Assembly (NCBI GenBank): GCA_902784755.1 | Contig: CACZVX010000011.1 | Location: forward strand, 1 to 64,000 | Source: an uncultured Prevotellaceae bacterium | GTDB lineage: Bacteria > Bacteroidota > Bacteroidia > Bacteroidales > Bacteroidaceae | Direction of reading: 5' to 3' | DNA: 64,000 nucleotides | Shown: positions 6,862 to 15,979 of the stretch, piece after piece | How positions within the stretch are numbered: the stretch's first letter is position 1 | Layout of the letters: each line of letters begins with the position of its first letter | The notes under the pieces: generated by a model | The model's input: the letters and a program-made list of their open reading frames with translations, nothing else | What the model was told of the DNA's origin: nothing | Database searches by the model: none | Translations under genes and position numbers: made by a program

Positions 6862-9678
6862 ATGAAACAATTACGCTTTTGGATGGTATCTTTACTCACG
6901 GTGGTAAATCTGATACCTGTCATGGCACAGCAGATGCCACCCATTCCCGTTGACAAAAACGTGAAAATGGGAAAGTTGGACAATGGTCTGACTTATTACA
7001 TCCGTAAAAACAACTGGCCTGAGAATATGGCCAACTTCTACATTGCACAGCGTGTGGGCTCTATTCAGGAGAACGATGATCAGCGCGGTCTGGCCCACTT
7101 CCTGGAGCACATGGCCTTCAACGGCTCAGAACATTTCAAGGGCAACGGTATTATCGACTATACCCGTTCGCTGGGTGTGGAGTTCGGAAGTGATCTCAAT
7201 GCCTATACCAGTATCGATGAAACGGTCTATCGTATTTGCAATGTTCCGACCAAGCGTCAGGCTGCACTCGATTCCTGTCTGCTTGTACTGAAAGACTGGT
7301 CTAACGGACTTTTGCTCGAAGAAGAGGAGATTGACAAGGAGCGTGGTGTCATTCACGAGGAATGGCGCATGCGTTCCAGTGCCACCCAGCGCATGTTGGA
7401 GCGTGCTCTTCCTGCCCTTTATCCTGGCAGTAAGTACGGCCATCGCATGCCTATCGGACTGATGGAGATTGTGGATAACTTCAAGCCCGAGGCTCTGCGC
7501 GCTTATTATCGTAAATGGTATCGTCCCGACAACCAGGCTATCATCGTGGTGGGCGATATTGACGTGGATAAGACCGAGGCAGACATCAAGCGTCTTTTCG
7601 GTGGCATCCAACTGCAGCCCAATGCCGCTCAGGTGGTTCCCGAGGCCGTTCCCGACAATGCCGAGCCTATCTATATCTGCGAGAAAGACAAGGAGCAGCA
7701 GAACACTAACATCATGGTGTTCAAGAAGCATGAGGCACGCACCAAGGACCAGAAAAAGAATATGGACTATATCGTGGAAAACTACGTGAAGAACATGATC
7801 AGCAGCATGCTGAATGCCCGTTTTGGTGAGATTGCGCAAAATGCTGATTGTCCGTACCTCGGTGCTCAGGCTGGCGACGGAAACTATCTGTTCTCTAAGA
7901 CCAAGGGTGCTTTCGAAGCCGACGTGACACCTAAAGTAGGCAAGGAAAAAGAAGCGCTGGTGACGGTGCTGAAGGAACTCCGCCGTGCTGCTGAATTCGG
8001 TTTCACCGCAACCGAGTTCGAGCGTATGAAGGCCGATTTCCAGAGCAGTTACGACAAGCGCTATGAAGGCCGCAACAAGATCAACAACCATACGTTTGGT
8101 ACCACTTATTCCGCCAACTACATCTCCGGTGAGCCCATGATGTCTATTGAGGATGAGTATCAGTTGATGACGCAACTCATTGCCAGCATTCCTTTGGAGG
8201 TCTTCAATATGGCTGCCAAGGAAATGGCTAATCTCGACGATTCCAATCTCGTGGTGCTCTCTTTCGAACAGGAGAAGGAAGGCAAGACCTATCTCACGCC
8301 CGAACTGCTGAAGTCTGCCATGGCTGATGCACGCACCGCCAAGGTGGAGGCTTATGTGGACAATGTGAAGAACGAGCCCATCGTGGATGAGACCAAGCTC
8401 CCGAAGCCCGGTACCATCAAGAAGGAGACCGAGAATAAGACCTTTGGCTATAAAGAACTGACGCTCTCCAATGGTGTGCGTGTCATTCTGAAGAAGACCG
8501 ATTTCAAGGAGAATGAGGTGGTCATGAATGCATTTGCGGATGGTGGTACGAACCTTTACGGCGAAGCCGATTTCAGCAATCTGAAGGTACTCACAGGTAT
8601 GGTGGAAGCCAGCGGTCTTGGCGGTTTCTCCAACAATGAAATGCGCAAGGCATTGGCTGGTAAGAATACAGGAGTAGGCGCCAGCTTCGGAGGTTCCAGC
8701 ACTTCTCTCAGTGGAACCTGTGTACCCAAGGATCTGGAGACCATGATGCAGCTCACTTACCTCTATTTCACCGATATCACCAAGGACCAGAAGTCTTACG
8801 ATCAGCAGATCAATATGCTGAAGGTGCAGCTTCAGAACAAGGGACTCTCTCCCGAAGCAGCTTTCCGCGATTCTGTCAACGTGACGGCTAATTGTCATAA
8901 CCCGCGTTTCAACTCTATGGAACTCGATGAAATTGACAAGCTCAACTACGACCGTCAGTTGCAGATTGCCCGTGAATTGCTCTCCGCTCCCGGTTCTTTC
9001 ACCTATATCTTCTTAGGTAACTTTGATGAGGCTAAGCTTCGCGACTATCTCTGCAAGTATGTCGCTTGTCTGCCTACTGGAAAAGCTCTCCAGCGCAAGG
9101 AAATCAATACGTTGGCAAAGGGTTTGGTGAAAAACAATTTCACTCGCAAGATGGAGACGGCCAAGGCCAATGCCCAGTTCATCTGGTGGAGTGATGCACC
9201 TTACACGCTCGATAACATCATCAAGTCCAGTGTGGCTGGTCAGGTGCTTTCCATGTATTACCTGAAGACCATCCGTGAGGATGCCAGTGCAGCCTATTCT
9301 GTGGGTGCTCAGGGTTATGCTAACCGTTCAGATGAGCATCAGCGCGTATTCATGCATGCTGTTTGTCCGATGAATCCTGAGAAGTCGGAACTTGCCTGCA
9401 AACTGCTCAATGAGGGATTGGCTGACATGACGAAATCCGTGGATGCCGACAACCTGAAGAAGGTGAAGGAGCTCGAACTGAAACAGGCCGATGAGAACGT
9501 CAAGACCAATGGTTACTGGATGGGTAAGATTACCACCTACCTGCGCTATGGCATCGACACCCACACCGACTATAAGAAGACCGTGGAAGCCCTGACTCCC
9601 CAAAGCATCTCTGCCTATGTGAAGAATGTGCTTCTCAAAGACGGCAACCACATCGAAGTGACGATGATGCCGGAATAG
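6862..9678 (+). CDS. M16 (insulinase/pitrilysin) family zinc protease, copy 2
   Basis: A 938-residue paralogue of the preceding gene, colinear along its length: signal peptide at about 1-22 (ending PVMAQQ), zinc motif HFLEH at 79-83, second M16 repeat starting near residue 528 (KELTLSNGVRVILKKTDF). Many blocks match copy 1 exactly (NDDQRGLAHFLEHMAFNGS, CLLVLKDWSNGL), as expected for an old tandem duplication. Both copies keep the catalytic residues, so they probably act on different peptides. A terminator lies between the genes, so they need not be coregulated. Confidence 0.95.
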   Translation: MKQLRFWMVSLLTVVNLIPVMAQQMPPIPVDKNVKMGKLDNGLTYYIRKNNWPENMANFYIAQRVGSIQENDDQRGLAHFLEHMAFNGSEHFKGNGIIDYTRSLGVEFGSDLNAYTSIDETVYRICNVPTKRQAALDSCLLVLKDWSNGLLLEEEEIDKERGVIHEEWRMRSSATQRMLERALPALYPGSKYGHRMPIGLMEIVDNFKPEALRAYYRKWYRPDNQAIIVVGDIDVDKTEADIKRLFGGIQLQPNAAQVVPEAVPDNAEPIYICEKDKEQQNTNIMVFKKHEARTKDQKKNMDYIVENYVKNMISSMLNARFGEIAQNADCPYLGAQAGDGNYLFSKTKGAFEADVTPKVGKEKEALVTVLKELRRAAEFGFTATEFERMKADFQSSYDKRYEGRNKINNHTFGTTYSANYISGEPMMSIEDEYQLMTQLIASIPLEVFNMAAKEMANLDDSNLVVLSFEQEKEGKTYLTPELLKSAMADARTAKVEAYVDNVKNEPIVDETKLPKPGTIKKETENKTFGYKELTLSNGVRVILKKTDFKENEVVMNAFADGGTNLYGEADFSNLKVLTGMVEASGLGGFSNNEMRKALAGKNTGVGASFGGSSTSLSGTCVPKDLETMMQLTYLYFTDITKDQKSYDQQINMLKVQLQNKGLSPEAAFRDSVNVTANCHNPRFNSMELDEIDKLNYDRQLQIARELLSAPGSFTYIFLGNFDEAKLRDYLCKYVACLPTGKALQRKEINTLAKGLVKNNFTRKMETAKANAQFIWWSDAPYTLDNIIKSSVAGQVLSMYYLKTIREDASAAYSVGAQGYANRSDEHQRVFMHAVCPMNPEKSELACKLLNEGLADMTKSVDADNLKKVKELELKQADENVKTNGYWMGKITTYLRYGIDTHTDYKKTVEALTPQSISAYVKNVLLKDGNHIEVTMMPE

Positions 9679-9713
9679 TAAAAGGTAAAAAAGTAAAAAG
9701 GTAATCTTTTTAT

Positions 9714-9744
9714 TTTGATATTCCTAAAATATGCCGTAACTTTG
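9714..9744 (+). promoter_or_regulatory. Promoter of metK
   Basis: TTTG at 9714-9717, exactly 19 bases, TAACTTTG at 9737-9744: a full match to the Bacteroidetes housekeeping promoter, about 28 bases before the metK start codon. Confidence 0.8.
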
Positions 9745-9779
9745 CAGCCGAATTTTTAATAGGTGCAAAGTTATGGCAT
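9731..9779. repeat. Inverted repeat across metK -7 box and start codon
   Basis: Arm ATGCCGTAACTTTGC (9731-9745) is the reverse complement of GCAAAGTTATGGCAT (9765-9779) except for one base, with 19 bases between. The left arm contains the -7 box and the right arm contains the metK ATG (9773). Because transcription should start after the left arm, this would act as a DNA site (operator) rather than as an mRNA hairpin. Confidence 0.55.
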
Positions 9780-11032
9780 ATCTTTTTACATCAGAATCCG
9801 TTTCGGAAGGGCATCCCGACAAGGTTGCCGACCAGATTAGTGACGCATTACTCGATCAGTTCCTGGCCTACGACGAAAAGGCGCATTGTGCTATTGAGTC
9901 GTTTGTGACTACCGGACAGGTGGTCATCATGGGTGAGGTGCGTTCGTCAGAATATATAGACTTGCAGACCATTGCGCGAAAGACCATCAACAAGATTGGC
10001 TACACGAAGTCGGAGTATCAGTTCGACGGCAATTCTTGCGGTGTGCTCACGGCCATCCACGAGCAGAGCGATGATATCAACCAAGGCGTTTCCCGCGAAG
10101 ATGAGGAGAGTCAGGGTGCCGGCGATCAGGGAATGATGTTTGGTTATGCCACGAACGAAACCGAAAACTATATGCCTGTTTCGCTCGATCTTTCCCACCG
10201 TCTGATGCAAACCTTGGCTCAGATTCGTAAGGAGGGGAAGGAGATGACCTATCTGCGTCCTGACTCTAAAAGTCAGGTCACCGTGGAGTATTCCGACGAA
10301 GGTGAACCCCAGCGCATCGATACCATCGTAGTTTCCACGCAGCACGATGAGTTTGACACCGATGATGAGCGCATGCTTGCCAAGATCAAGGACGATGTGC
10401 TCCACATTCTCATCCCGCGCGTAAAGGCGCAGATCAAGAGTGAAAAGGTGCTGGCTTTGTTCAACGACGACATCAAATATCACGTGAATCCTACGGGTAA
10501 GTTCGTCATTGGCGGTCCTCATGGCGATACGGGTCTGACGGGTCGTAAGATTATCGTAGACACCTATGGTGGCAAGGGAGCTCATGGTGGTGGTGCCTTC
10601 TCGGGTAAAGACCCGTCGAAGGTGGACCGTTCTGCGGCTTATGCTGCCCGCTGGATAGCCAAGAACATGGTGGCAGCCGGTGTGAGCGACGAGATACTGG
10701 TACAGATCAGTTATGCCATTGGCGTGGCTGAGCCTGTGAGTATCTATGTGAACACCTATGGCAAGAGTCATGTGAACCTGACCGACGGCGAGATTGCCGA
10801 AAAGGTGAAGAATATGTTCGACCTCCGTCCGAAGGCCATTGAGCGTCAGTTGAAGCTTCGCCAGCCCATGTATCTTGAGACCGCCGCCTATGGTCACATG
10901 GGCCGTAAGAACGAGGTGGTGGAGAAGACCTTCACCAGCCGTTATCATGAGACCAAGGTGATTCCCGTGGAACTCTTCACTTGGGAGAAACTCGACAAGG
11001 TGGAGGAAATCAGAAAGAGATTCTTGGAGTAA
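9773..11032 (+). CDS. metK: S-adenosylmethionine synthetase
   Basis: A 419-residue enzyme making S-adenosylmethionine from methionine and ATP in the cytoplasm. Family signatures are all present: [16 protein letters not shown] near residue 14, the hexapeptide-containing [12 protein letters not shown] near 120, and the glycine-rich phosphate loop [16 protein letters not shown] near 265. It carries the insertion around residues 150-190 ([15 protein letters not shown]) seen in Bacteroidetes MetK proteins. The start at [17 protein letters not shown] fits the family N-terminus. No SAM riboswitch is visible upstream; an inverted repeat across the promoter is the only regulatory candidate. Confidence 0.98.
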   Translation: MAYLFTSESVSEGHPDKVADQISDALLDQFLAYDEKAHCAIESFVTTGQVVIMGEVRSSEYIDLQTIARKTINKIGYTKSEYQFDGNSCGVLTAIHEQSDDINQGVSREDEESQGAGDQGMMFGYATNETENYMPVSLDLSHRLMQTLAQIRKEGKEMTYLRPDSKSQVTVEYSDEGEPQRIDTIVVSTQHDEFDTDDERMLAKIKDDVLHILIPRVKAQIKSEKVLALFNDDIKYHVNPTGKFVIGGPHGDTGLTGRKIIVDTYGGKGAHGGGAFSGKDPSKVDRSAAYAARWIAKNMVAAGVSDEILVQISYAIGVAEPVSIYVNTYGKSHVNLTDGEIAEKVKNMFDLRPKAIERQLKLRQPMYLETAAYGHMGRKNEVVEKTFTSRYHETKVIPVELFTWEKLDKVEEIRKRFLE

Positions 11033-11050
11033 TGACTCCCCGTTTCATCG

Positions 11051-12115
11051 ATGTATCAGCAGCAGGACAGTACACATACAGCCCATCCGGCAGCTGCTTC
11101 TCTTCCTCAAGGGGAGCAGCTTCAGGGCTTCCGTGTGGACAGTCAGCATGTGCAGGCGCCCGCCAAGCCGTTGACTCCCTATCAGGTGCTGCGCCAACTT
11201 CCTGCCGATGCCACTCCTGCCCAGCAGGATTCTGCCATTCAGGCTGTTTTCCATCGTGAGAACACACATCTGAGCACCCGTCCTGATACGCTTTACCTGC
11301 CGGGTCACGATGTAGGCAAGGACCCGCGGGAAGTGAATCTGCCGCAATATTACCGCGAGACATTCTTCAGCAACGACACGCTGCTTCATCCCGAAATCAG
11401 CGGAGGCCGCTATGGTGTGGCCGGCGATCCCGTTCCCTATACCATCCGGGGTGACAATACCATCACCACGCTCTTGCTCCTTTGTTTCATCGTCTCCATG
11501 ATCTCCTTTGCCCGTACCCATGGATTCATCCTTCGTCAGGCCAAGGACTTCTTCGCCGTACCCCATAGCGGACTGACCACCGAGGTCACCGAGACGACTT
11601 CCGAATTCCGTTTCCAGTTCTTCCTCGGCGCCCAGACCTGTCTGCTGGCGGCCATCATCACGTTCTTCTATGTACAGGAGCGCATCGCCGACACCTTCAT
11701 CCTCCGTTCACAGTACATGATGATATGGATTTTCTTCGGGTGTTATCTGGGCTATTTCCTCCTGAAGGCATTTCTCTACGCCATCGTCAACTGGGCCTTC
11801 TTTGATAAGAAGTCAAACCAGACATGGCAAAAATCTTTACTTTTTCTCACATGTGTGGAGGGTGTGGTCCTCTTCCCCCTTGTCCTGTTGCTCACATACT
11901 TCAATATGAGTATGCAAAATGTCATTATGTATGCCACGATAGTGGTGGTATTGACTAAATTATTGGTATTTTATAGGACACACATCATCTTTTTCCGCCA
12001 AAACAGCGCTTTTTTGCAAAATATTTTGTACTTTTGCGCGCTAGAAATCGTTCCTCTCTTTTCCCTATGGGGAATTTTAGTGACAATAGTTGATTTTTTG
12101 AAAATAAATTTTTAG
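11051..12115 (+). CDS. DUF4271 domain-containing membrane protein
   Basis: A 354-residue protein. Residues 1-130 are soluble and Pro/Gln-rich with no evident fold. The remainder has about six hydrophobic segments (roughly 136-152, 190-206, 222-245, 262-285, 290-308, 328-350), matching the DUF4271 family of Bacteroidetes. The function of the family is not known. In Bacteroidales the gene conserved directly after it is hemD, as here (7-base gap), so it is probably cotranscribed with hemD, rnpA and yidD. The start 18 bases after metK suggests read-through from metK as well. Confidence 0.88.
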   Translation: MYQQQDSTHTAHPAAASLPQGEQLQGFRVDSQHVQAPAKPLTPYQVLRQLPADATPAQQDSAIQAVFHRENTHLSTRPDTLYLPGHDVGKDPREVNLPQYYRETFFSNDTLLHPEISGGRYGVAGDPVPYTIRGDNTITTLLLLCFIVSMISFARTHGFILRQAKDFFAVPHSGLTTEVTETTSEFRFQFFLGAQTCLLAAIITFFYVQERIADTFILRSQYMMIWIFFGCYLGYFLLKAFLYAIVNWAFFDKKSNQTWQKSLLFLTCVEGVVLFPLVLLLTYFNMSMQNVIMYATIVVVLTKLLVFYRTHIIFFRQNSAFLQNILYFCALEIVPLFSLWGILVTIVDFLKINF

Positions 12116-12122
12116 GACACTG

Positions 12123-12869
12123 ATGATTAAAAAGATTCTGATATCCCAGCCCAAGCCCGCCAGCGACAAGTCGCCTTACTACGATATCGCCAGCGACTAT
12201 GGAGTGGAACTGGTCTTCCGTCCGTTCATCAAAGTCGAGGGGCTCTCGTCGAAGGAATTTCGTGCACAGAAGGTGAGTATTCTGAACTATACCGCCGTTG
12301 TGTTTACTTCACGTCATGCCATTGACAATTACTTCAAGTTAGCCAAGGAAATGCGTTTGGAAATCCCCGAGGATATGAAGTATTTCTGCGTTACCGAGCA
12401 GATTGCACTCTATATCCAGAAGTATGTCCAGTATCGCAAGCGTAAGGTCTTTTTCGGCAATACCGGAAAGATTGTCGATCTGCTGCCTCAGATGGTGAAA
12501 CACAAGAACGAGAAGTATCTCATCCCCATGAGCGACGTTCACGACAACTCTACGGCTGAACTTCTCAACACAAAGAAGCTGAACCATACGGAGTGTGTGA
12601 TGTATCGCACTGTGAGCAACGATTTCACCGAAGAAGAGATCAAGTCATTCGACTACGACATGTGCGTCTTCTTCAGTCCTTCGGGCATCAATGCCTTTGA
12701 GAAGACATTCGGCAAAACCAAGAACGATGAGGTCGTGGTGGCCACCTTCGGTCCCAGCACCACCAAGTCAGCCCATGAGGCAGGCCTGAATGTAGTCATC
12801 GAGGCTCCACAGCCAGAGTTCCCGTCCATGACGGCAGCCCTGAAAAGCTATTTGTCAAAAATCAGTTAA
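12123..12869 (+). CDS. hemD: Uroporphyrinogen-III synthase (HemD family)
   Basis: A 248-residue protein of the HemD fold, which closes hydroxymethylbilane into uroporphyrinogen III for haem and other tetrapyrroles. Recognisable elements are the early ILISQPKP segment, TAVVFTSRHAIDNYFKLA near residue 60, a central YLIPMSDVHDNSTAELL and the late VFFSPSGINAFEKTF and VVVATFGPSTTKSAHEAGL blocks (TxxAxxxG-type end). The family is poorly conserved in sequence, so the call rests on these blocks and on the DUF4271-hemD-rnpA order. It follows DUF4271 by 7 bases and precedes rnpA by 6. Confidence 0.88.
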   Translation: MIKKILISQPKPASDKSPYYDIASDYGVELVFRPFIKVEGLSSKEFRAQKVSILNYTAVVFTSRHAIDNYFKLAKEMRLEIPEDMKYFCVTEQIALYIQKYVQYRKRKVFFGNTGKIVDLLPQMVKHKNEKYLIPMSDVHDNSTAELLNTKKLNHTECVMYRTVSNDFTEEEIKSFDYDMCVFFSPSGINAFEKTFGKTKNDEVVVATFGPSTTKSAHEAGLNVVIEAPQPEFPSMTAALKSYLSKIS

Positions 12870-12875
12870 GCCCGT

Positions 12876-13340
12876 ATGTCTGCATCCGATGCTCTCACGT
12901 TGAGCAAGGAAGAGCGGATATCGAGCCGTAAACTCATCGACAAGCTCTTCAATGGGGGCCAGAGCCATTCCATGGCCGTTTTCCCTTTGAGGCTTGTATA
13001 TATGGAAAAAGAACGCGAGGGCGCCTGTCCACCGGCTCAGTTGCTGGTGAGTGTGCCCAAACGTTGTTTTAAGAGGGCAGTGAAACGCAACCGTGTGAAG
13101 CGTCAGATTCGCGAAGCCTACCGCCATCATAAGCACATCCTTTGGGAAGCGGTTGAGACGAAAGTTGAAATACCAAGTACGAATGACGCAAAACGAAAGA
13201 CTGGCGTTGCCTTGGCATTCATCTGGCTCGACGACAAACTCTATGATTCTGCAGTAGTAGAACAGCGGGTAAAAGCACTCCTCGAGCGGCTTGCAGAGAA
13301 ACTGAAAGTAATGAATAATGAGATAATTATTAATGAATAA
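12876..13340 (+). CDS. rnpA: Ribonuclease P protein component
   Basis: A 154-residue basic protein, the protein subunit of RNase P that helps the RNA subunit trim tRNA 5' ends. The start SKEERISSRKLIDKLFNGG and the RNA-binding RNR signature KRAVKRNRVKRQIREAYR at about 64-82 are diagnostic. It is longer than the usual 110-130 residues because of a variable central/C-terminal part (residues about 90-115) and a tail MNNEIIINE encoded by a short AT-rich repeat (13310-13329) that recurs after yidD. Its neighbours hemD and yidD are within 10 bases on each side. Confidence 0.95.
   Translation: MSASDALTLSKEERISSRKLIDKLFNGGQSHSMAVFPLRLVYMEKEREGACPPAQLLVSVPKRCFKRAVKRNRVKRQIREAYRHHKHILWEAVETKVEIPSTNDAKRKTGVALAFIWLDDKLYDSAVVEQRVKALLERLAEKLKVMNNEIIINE
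13310..13329 (+). repeat. 20-bp AT-rich direct repeat, copy 1
   Basis: AATGAATAATGAGATAATTA is found exactly at 13310-13329 (inside the rnpA 3' end) and at 13616-13635 (after yidD). The two copies bracket yidD. Confidence 0.7.
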
Positions 13341-13349
13341 TTACTGGTT

Positions 13350-13613
13350 ATGGTTACTTTATGGAATTATCTCAAAAAAATCGGTAAAGGCATCTCGTGG
13401 GTATTGGTAGCCATACTGCTGGTACCCATTTGGATTTATCAGAAAGCCATATCCCCTTACACGCCACCCTCCTGCCGTTTCACTCCCACCTGTTCAGAAT
13501 ACGCCCGTCAAGCCCTCATCAAGCACGGACCCGTCAAAGGCCTTTATCTGGCTATCAGGCGCATCCTGCGGTGCAATCCCTGGGGAGGATCCGGCTACGA
13601 TCCAGTGCCGTGA
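13350..13613 (+). CDS. yidD: Membrane protein insertion efficiency factor YidD
   Basis: An 87-residue protein with a hydrophobic/amphipathic N-terminus followed by the YidD core: [32 protein letters not shown] and [14 protein letters not shown]. The conserved cysteines ([13 protein letters not shown]) are present. YidD aids insertion of inner-membrane proteins together with YidC and is usually encoded next to rnpA, as here (9-base gap). Confidence 0.96.
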   Translation: MVTLWNYLKKIGKGISWVLVAILLVPIWIYQKAISPYTPPSCRFTPTCSEYARQALIKHGPVKGLYLAIRRILRCNPWGGSGYDPVP

Positions 13614-13615
13614 AT

Positions 13616-13635
13616 AATGAATAATGAGATAATTA
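13616..13635 (+). repeat. 20-bp AT-rich direct repeat, copy 2
   Basis: Exact copy of the 20 bases at 13310-13329, lying just after the yidD stop codon. Confidence 0.7.
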
Positions 13636-13697
13636 ATAATGATCTCGTAAACCAGAAAAAGCTTTCGTTTTCGTAAACTTGATACTTTTAAATAACA

Positions 13698-14993
13698 ATG
13701 AAGAATTTTGTAGAAGAACTGAAATGGCGCGGAATGTTGGCACAAGTAATGCCCGGCACCGAAGAAGCCTTACAGAAAGAAATGATGACCGCCTATCTGG
13801 GCACCGACCCCACAGCCGATTCCCTTCACATCGGACACCTTTGTGGCATCATGATGCTGCGTCACCTGCAGCGTTGCGGTCACAAGCCCATCATCCTTGT
13901 CGGAGGCGCTACTGGCATGATTGGCGACCCCTCAGGCAAGAGTCAGGAGCGCAATCTGCTCAACAACGAGACCCTTTATCACAACCAGGAGTGCATCAAG
14001 GCACAAGTAGCCAAGTTCCTCGATTTCGAATCCACGGAACCCAATGCCGCCGAGTTGGTCAACAACTACGACTGGATGAAAGATTTCACCTTTCTCGACT
14101 TCGCCCGTGAGGTCGGCAAGCATATCACCGTCAACTATATGATGGCTAAGGAGAGCGTGCAGCAGCGTCTCAACGGAACCGCCCGCGACGGACTCTCCTT
14201 CACCGAGTTCACCTATCAGCTCCTGCAGGGCTACGACTTCCTCTATCTCTATCAGCATAAAGGCGTGAAGCTGCAGTTGGGCGGCAACGACCAGTGGGGC
14301 AATATGACCACTGGCACCGAACTTATCCGCCGCACCTTGGGTAACGATGCCGAAGCCTTCGCCCTCACCTGTCCGCTCATCACCAAGAGCGACGGCAAGA
14401 AGTTTGGTAAGACCGAGAGCGGCAACATCTGGCTCGATCCCAAGCGCACCACACCTTACAAGTTCTATCAGTTCTGGCTCAATGTCAGCGATGAGGACGC
14501 CGAGCGCTACATCAAGATCTTCACCTCTTTGGACAAAGAGACCATCGATGCCCTCGTCGAGGAACACAAGCAGGATCCCGGTCGTCGCGTCCTCCAGCAC
14601 CGTCTGGCTGATGAAGTCACCGTCATGGTACATTCACAGGAAGCCCTCGACACCGCCATTGAAGCCTCCAGCATCCTCTTTGGCAAGTCCACCAAGGAAG
14701 GACTGGAGAAACTCGACGAAGCCACCTTCCTCGATGTCTTCGACGGCGTGCCCCACTTCGATATCTCCAAGGACGTTCTCGGACAGCCAGCTGTAGAGAT
14801 ATTCACACAGGCAGCCCCCGTCTTCCCCTCCAAGGGCGAGATGCGCAAGATGGTCCAGGGCGGAGGCGTTTCCCTCAACAAGGAAAAACTCACCCAATTT
14901 GATCGTCCCATCACCGCTGAAGACCTCATCGACGGCAAGTACCTCCTTGCCCAGAAAGGCAAGAAGAACTATTTCCTTTTGACGGTGAAATAA
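13698..14993 (+). CDS. tyrS: Tyrosyl-tRNA synthetase
   Basis: A 431-residue class I aminoacyl-tRNA synthetase charging tRNA-Tyr. The HIGH motif is intact (HIGH at residues 44-47, in [14 protein letters not shown]), with [16 protein letters not shown] just after, and the KMSKS-equivalent [13 protein letters not shown] near residue 235. Tyrosine-site residues in [13 protein letters not shown] and GGNDQWGN are as expected. The C-terminal 65 residues are an S4-like RNA-binding domain ([14 protein letters not shown]). The length matches TyrS of the bacterial type. Confidence 0.98.
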   Translation: MKNFVEELKWRGMLAQVMPGTEEALQKEMMTAYLGTDPTADSLHIGHLCGIMMLRHLQRCGHKPIILVGGATGMIGDPSGKSQERNLLNNETLYHNQECIKAQVAKFLDFESTEPNAAELVNNYDWMKDFTFLDFAREVGKHITVNYMMAKESVQQRLNGTARDGLSFTEFTYQLLQGYDFLYLYQHKGVKLQLGGNDQWGNMTTGTELIRRTLGNDAEAFALTCPLITKSDGKKFGKTESGNIWLDPKRTTPYKFYQFWLNVSDEDAERYIKIFTSLDKETIDALVEEHKQDPGRRVLQHRLADEVTVMVHSQEALDTAIEASSILFGKSTKEGLEKLDEATFLDVFDGVPHFDISKDVLGQPAVEIFTQAAPVFPSKGEMRKMVQGGGVSLNKEKLTQFDRPITAEDLIDGKYLLAQKGKKNYFLLTVK

Positions 14994-15004
14994 GATATGT
15001 TATT

Positions 15005-15031
15005 AAAAATTTGGCTGAATCCCAAATTTTT
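15005..15031. terminator. AT-rich inverted repeat after tyrS
   Basis: AAAAATTTGG (15005-15014) and CCAAATTTTT (15022-15031) form a perfect 10-bp stem with a 7-base loop, ending in T's. It lies 12 bases after the tyrS stop and could end that transcript. It overlaps the -33 part of the tRNA-Gln promoter, so one segment appears to serve both purposes. Confidence 0.5.
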
Positions 15032-15041
15032 AATAACTTTG
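15011..15041 (+). promoter_or_regulatory. Promoter of tRNA-Gln
   Basis: TTGG at 15011-15014, 19 bases, TAACTTTG at 15034-15041. The spacing and -7 box are the same as in the metK promoter, and the tRNA begins 19 bases later. Confidence 0.75.
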
Positions 15042-15059
15042 CACCCGCAAAAATACGAT

Positions 15060-15133
15060 TGGGTGATGGTGTAATGGTAACACTACAGGTTTTGGTTCTG
15101 TCATTCCCGGTTCGAATCCGAGTCACCCAACCA
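15060..15133 (+). tRNA. tRNA-Gln (TTG anticodon)
   Basis: Full cloverleaf. The acceptor stem TGGGTGA (15060-15066) pairs with TCACCCA (15123-15129). The D arm contains GGTGTAATGGTAAC. The anticodon stem ACAGG/TCTGT (15085-15089 with 15097-15101) has a seven-base loop TTTTGGT with anticodon TTG at 15092-15094. The T arm contains GGTTCGAATCC. The discriminator base is A15130, and CCA is encoded at 15131-15133. Confidence 0.97.
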
Positions 15134-15136
15134 AAG

Positions 15137-15176
15137 AATCGCCAAGCAGCTGAACATTAGCTCTTGGCGATTTTTT
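15137..15176 (+). terminator. Rho-independent terminator after tRNA-Gln
   Basis: Perfect 10-bp stem AATCGCCAAG (15137-15146) with CTTGGCGATT (15163-15172), extended inside by AGCT/AGCT, followed by a T run. Confidence 0.88.
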
Positions 15177-15529
15177 ATGATTCGATTCCCCCGACCATTT
15201 TTCCGTGTAAACGGCATGTGAATGATTTCCCTAAATTGGTTTTTATGGAAAGTTGTGACAGATTTTGAGTGTTCTTCTCCCATTTGTCGCGGATAGCGGG
15301 GGTTGTCGCAAGTAAGTATTATTTTTTTGCCTTCTTTTATGGCTGTGGGTCCTCTATTCTTTTTATCTTTGCAGCGTTGAATGTATGATATTACAAAGAT
15401 TACAATTTAAAATGAGTTAAATTAATACGGTTTTTAACCAAAATCCCTAAATTATGACTATCTTTGTTTTTAATGAAAGTGGATTCAGGTTTAGACCATT
15501 AAAAGTAACAAATTCAAACAAGCCGGAAT
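15177..15529 (+). promoter_or_regulatory. Leader region of the partner-switching/NRPS operon
   Basis: This gap of about 350 bases has no convincing gene. It holds two TTGTCGC heptamers in direct orientation 19 bases apart (15284-15290 and 15303-15309) and two good -7 boxes, TATCTTTG at 15364-15371 and 15459-15466, neither with a clear -33 element at the right distance. Weak -33 boxes suggest a promoter that needs an activator; the heptamer pair is a candidate binding site and recurs with the same spacing, in opposite orientation, at 37468-37494. Confidence 0.5.
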
Positions 15530-15949
15530 ATGGACGAATCAGTTAAGCATTACACCCTCACATTGCCCAACGACATCAAAGCCGTTCCACAGATGAACAG
15601 TTTTATGGAGAGCGTGCTGCCATGGGATGGCACGATGCTGATGACCATAAAACTGGCCTTGGAGGAAGCGGTGGTGAATGTGATGAATTACGCTTATCCG
15701 GATAATGTGACGGGGGAAGTGACGGTGGATGTGTTTCTGGAGGAAAAACGGCTGAGAATCGTGATTACCGACGGCGGCAGGCCTTTCAATCCGACGGAGA
15801 TGGCTGACGTAGATACGACGCTCCCCCTTGAAAAGCGTAAGGTGGGCGGTCTGGGCATTCATTTTATACGCCAGCTGATGGACACGACGGACTATGAGCG
15901 CAGGGACGGGAACAACGTACTGACGCTGACGAAGATGATAAATAAATAA
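15530..15949 (+). CDS. RsbW-like ATP-binding anti-sigma/serine kinase
   Basis: A 139-residue single-domain GHKL ATPase of the RsbW/SpoIIAB (HATPase_c_2) kind. The N box is KLALEEAVVNVMNYAY (E45/E46, N50), the G1 box ITDGGRPFNP (D81) and the G2 box VGGLGIHFI (106-112). In known systems such proteins phosphorylate a STAS antagonist and sequester a sigma factor or other target. The next gene, 30 bases on, encodes a STAS protein, so kinase and substrate sit together. No sigma-B/sigma-F-like factor is encoded in this window, so the output target is unknown. First gene of a six-gene operon ending with the NRPS. Confidence 0.92.
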   Translation: MDESVKHYTLTLPNDIKAVPQMNSFMESVLPWDGTMLMTIKLALEEAVVNVMNYAYPDNVTGEVTVDVFLEEKRLRIVITDGGRPFNPTEMADVDTTLPLEKRKVGGLGIHFIRQLMDTTDYERRDGNNVLTLTKMINK

Positions 15950-15979
15950 ACAGCAATAAAAAACATAATTTTTACAGGT

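Noticed and set aside
7126..8898. A 590-codon open frame on the minus strand inside the second M16 gene
   Set aside because: It lies wholly antisense to a clear protease gene, has no family resemblance and shows the His/Leu/Arg-rich composition typical of antisense frames.
9680..9772. SAM riboswitch before metK
   Set aside because: The leader after the promoter is under 30 bases, too short for any known SAM riboswitch class.
12011..12036. A TACTTTTG -7 box near the end of the DUF4271 gene as a promoter for hemD
   Set aside because: The nearest TTTG is only 12 bases upstream, too close for a -33 element, and the gene order suggests cotranscription.
15060..15529. tRNA-Gln as attachment site of an integrated element
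   Set aside because: No integrase gene and no second copy of the tRNA 3' end were found within the window, and the tRNA is followed by an ordinary terminator.
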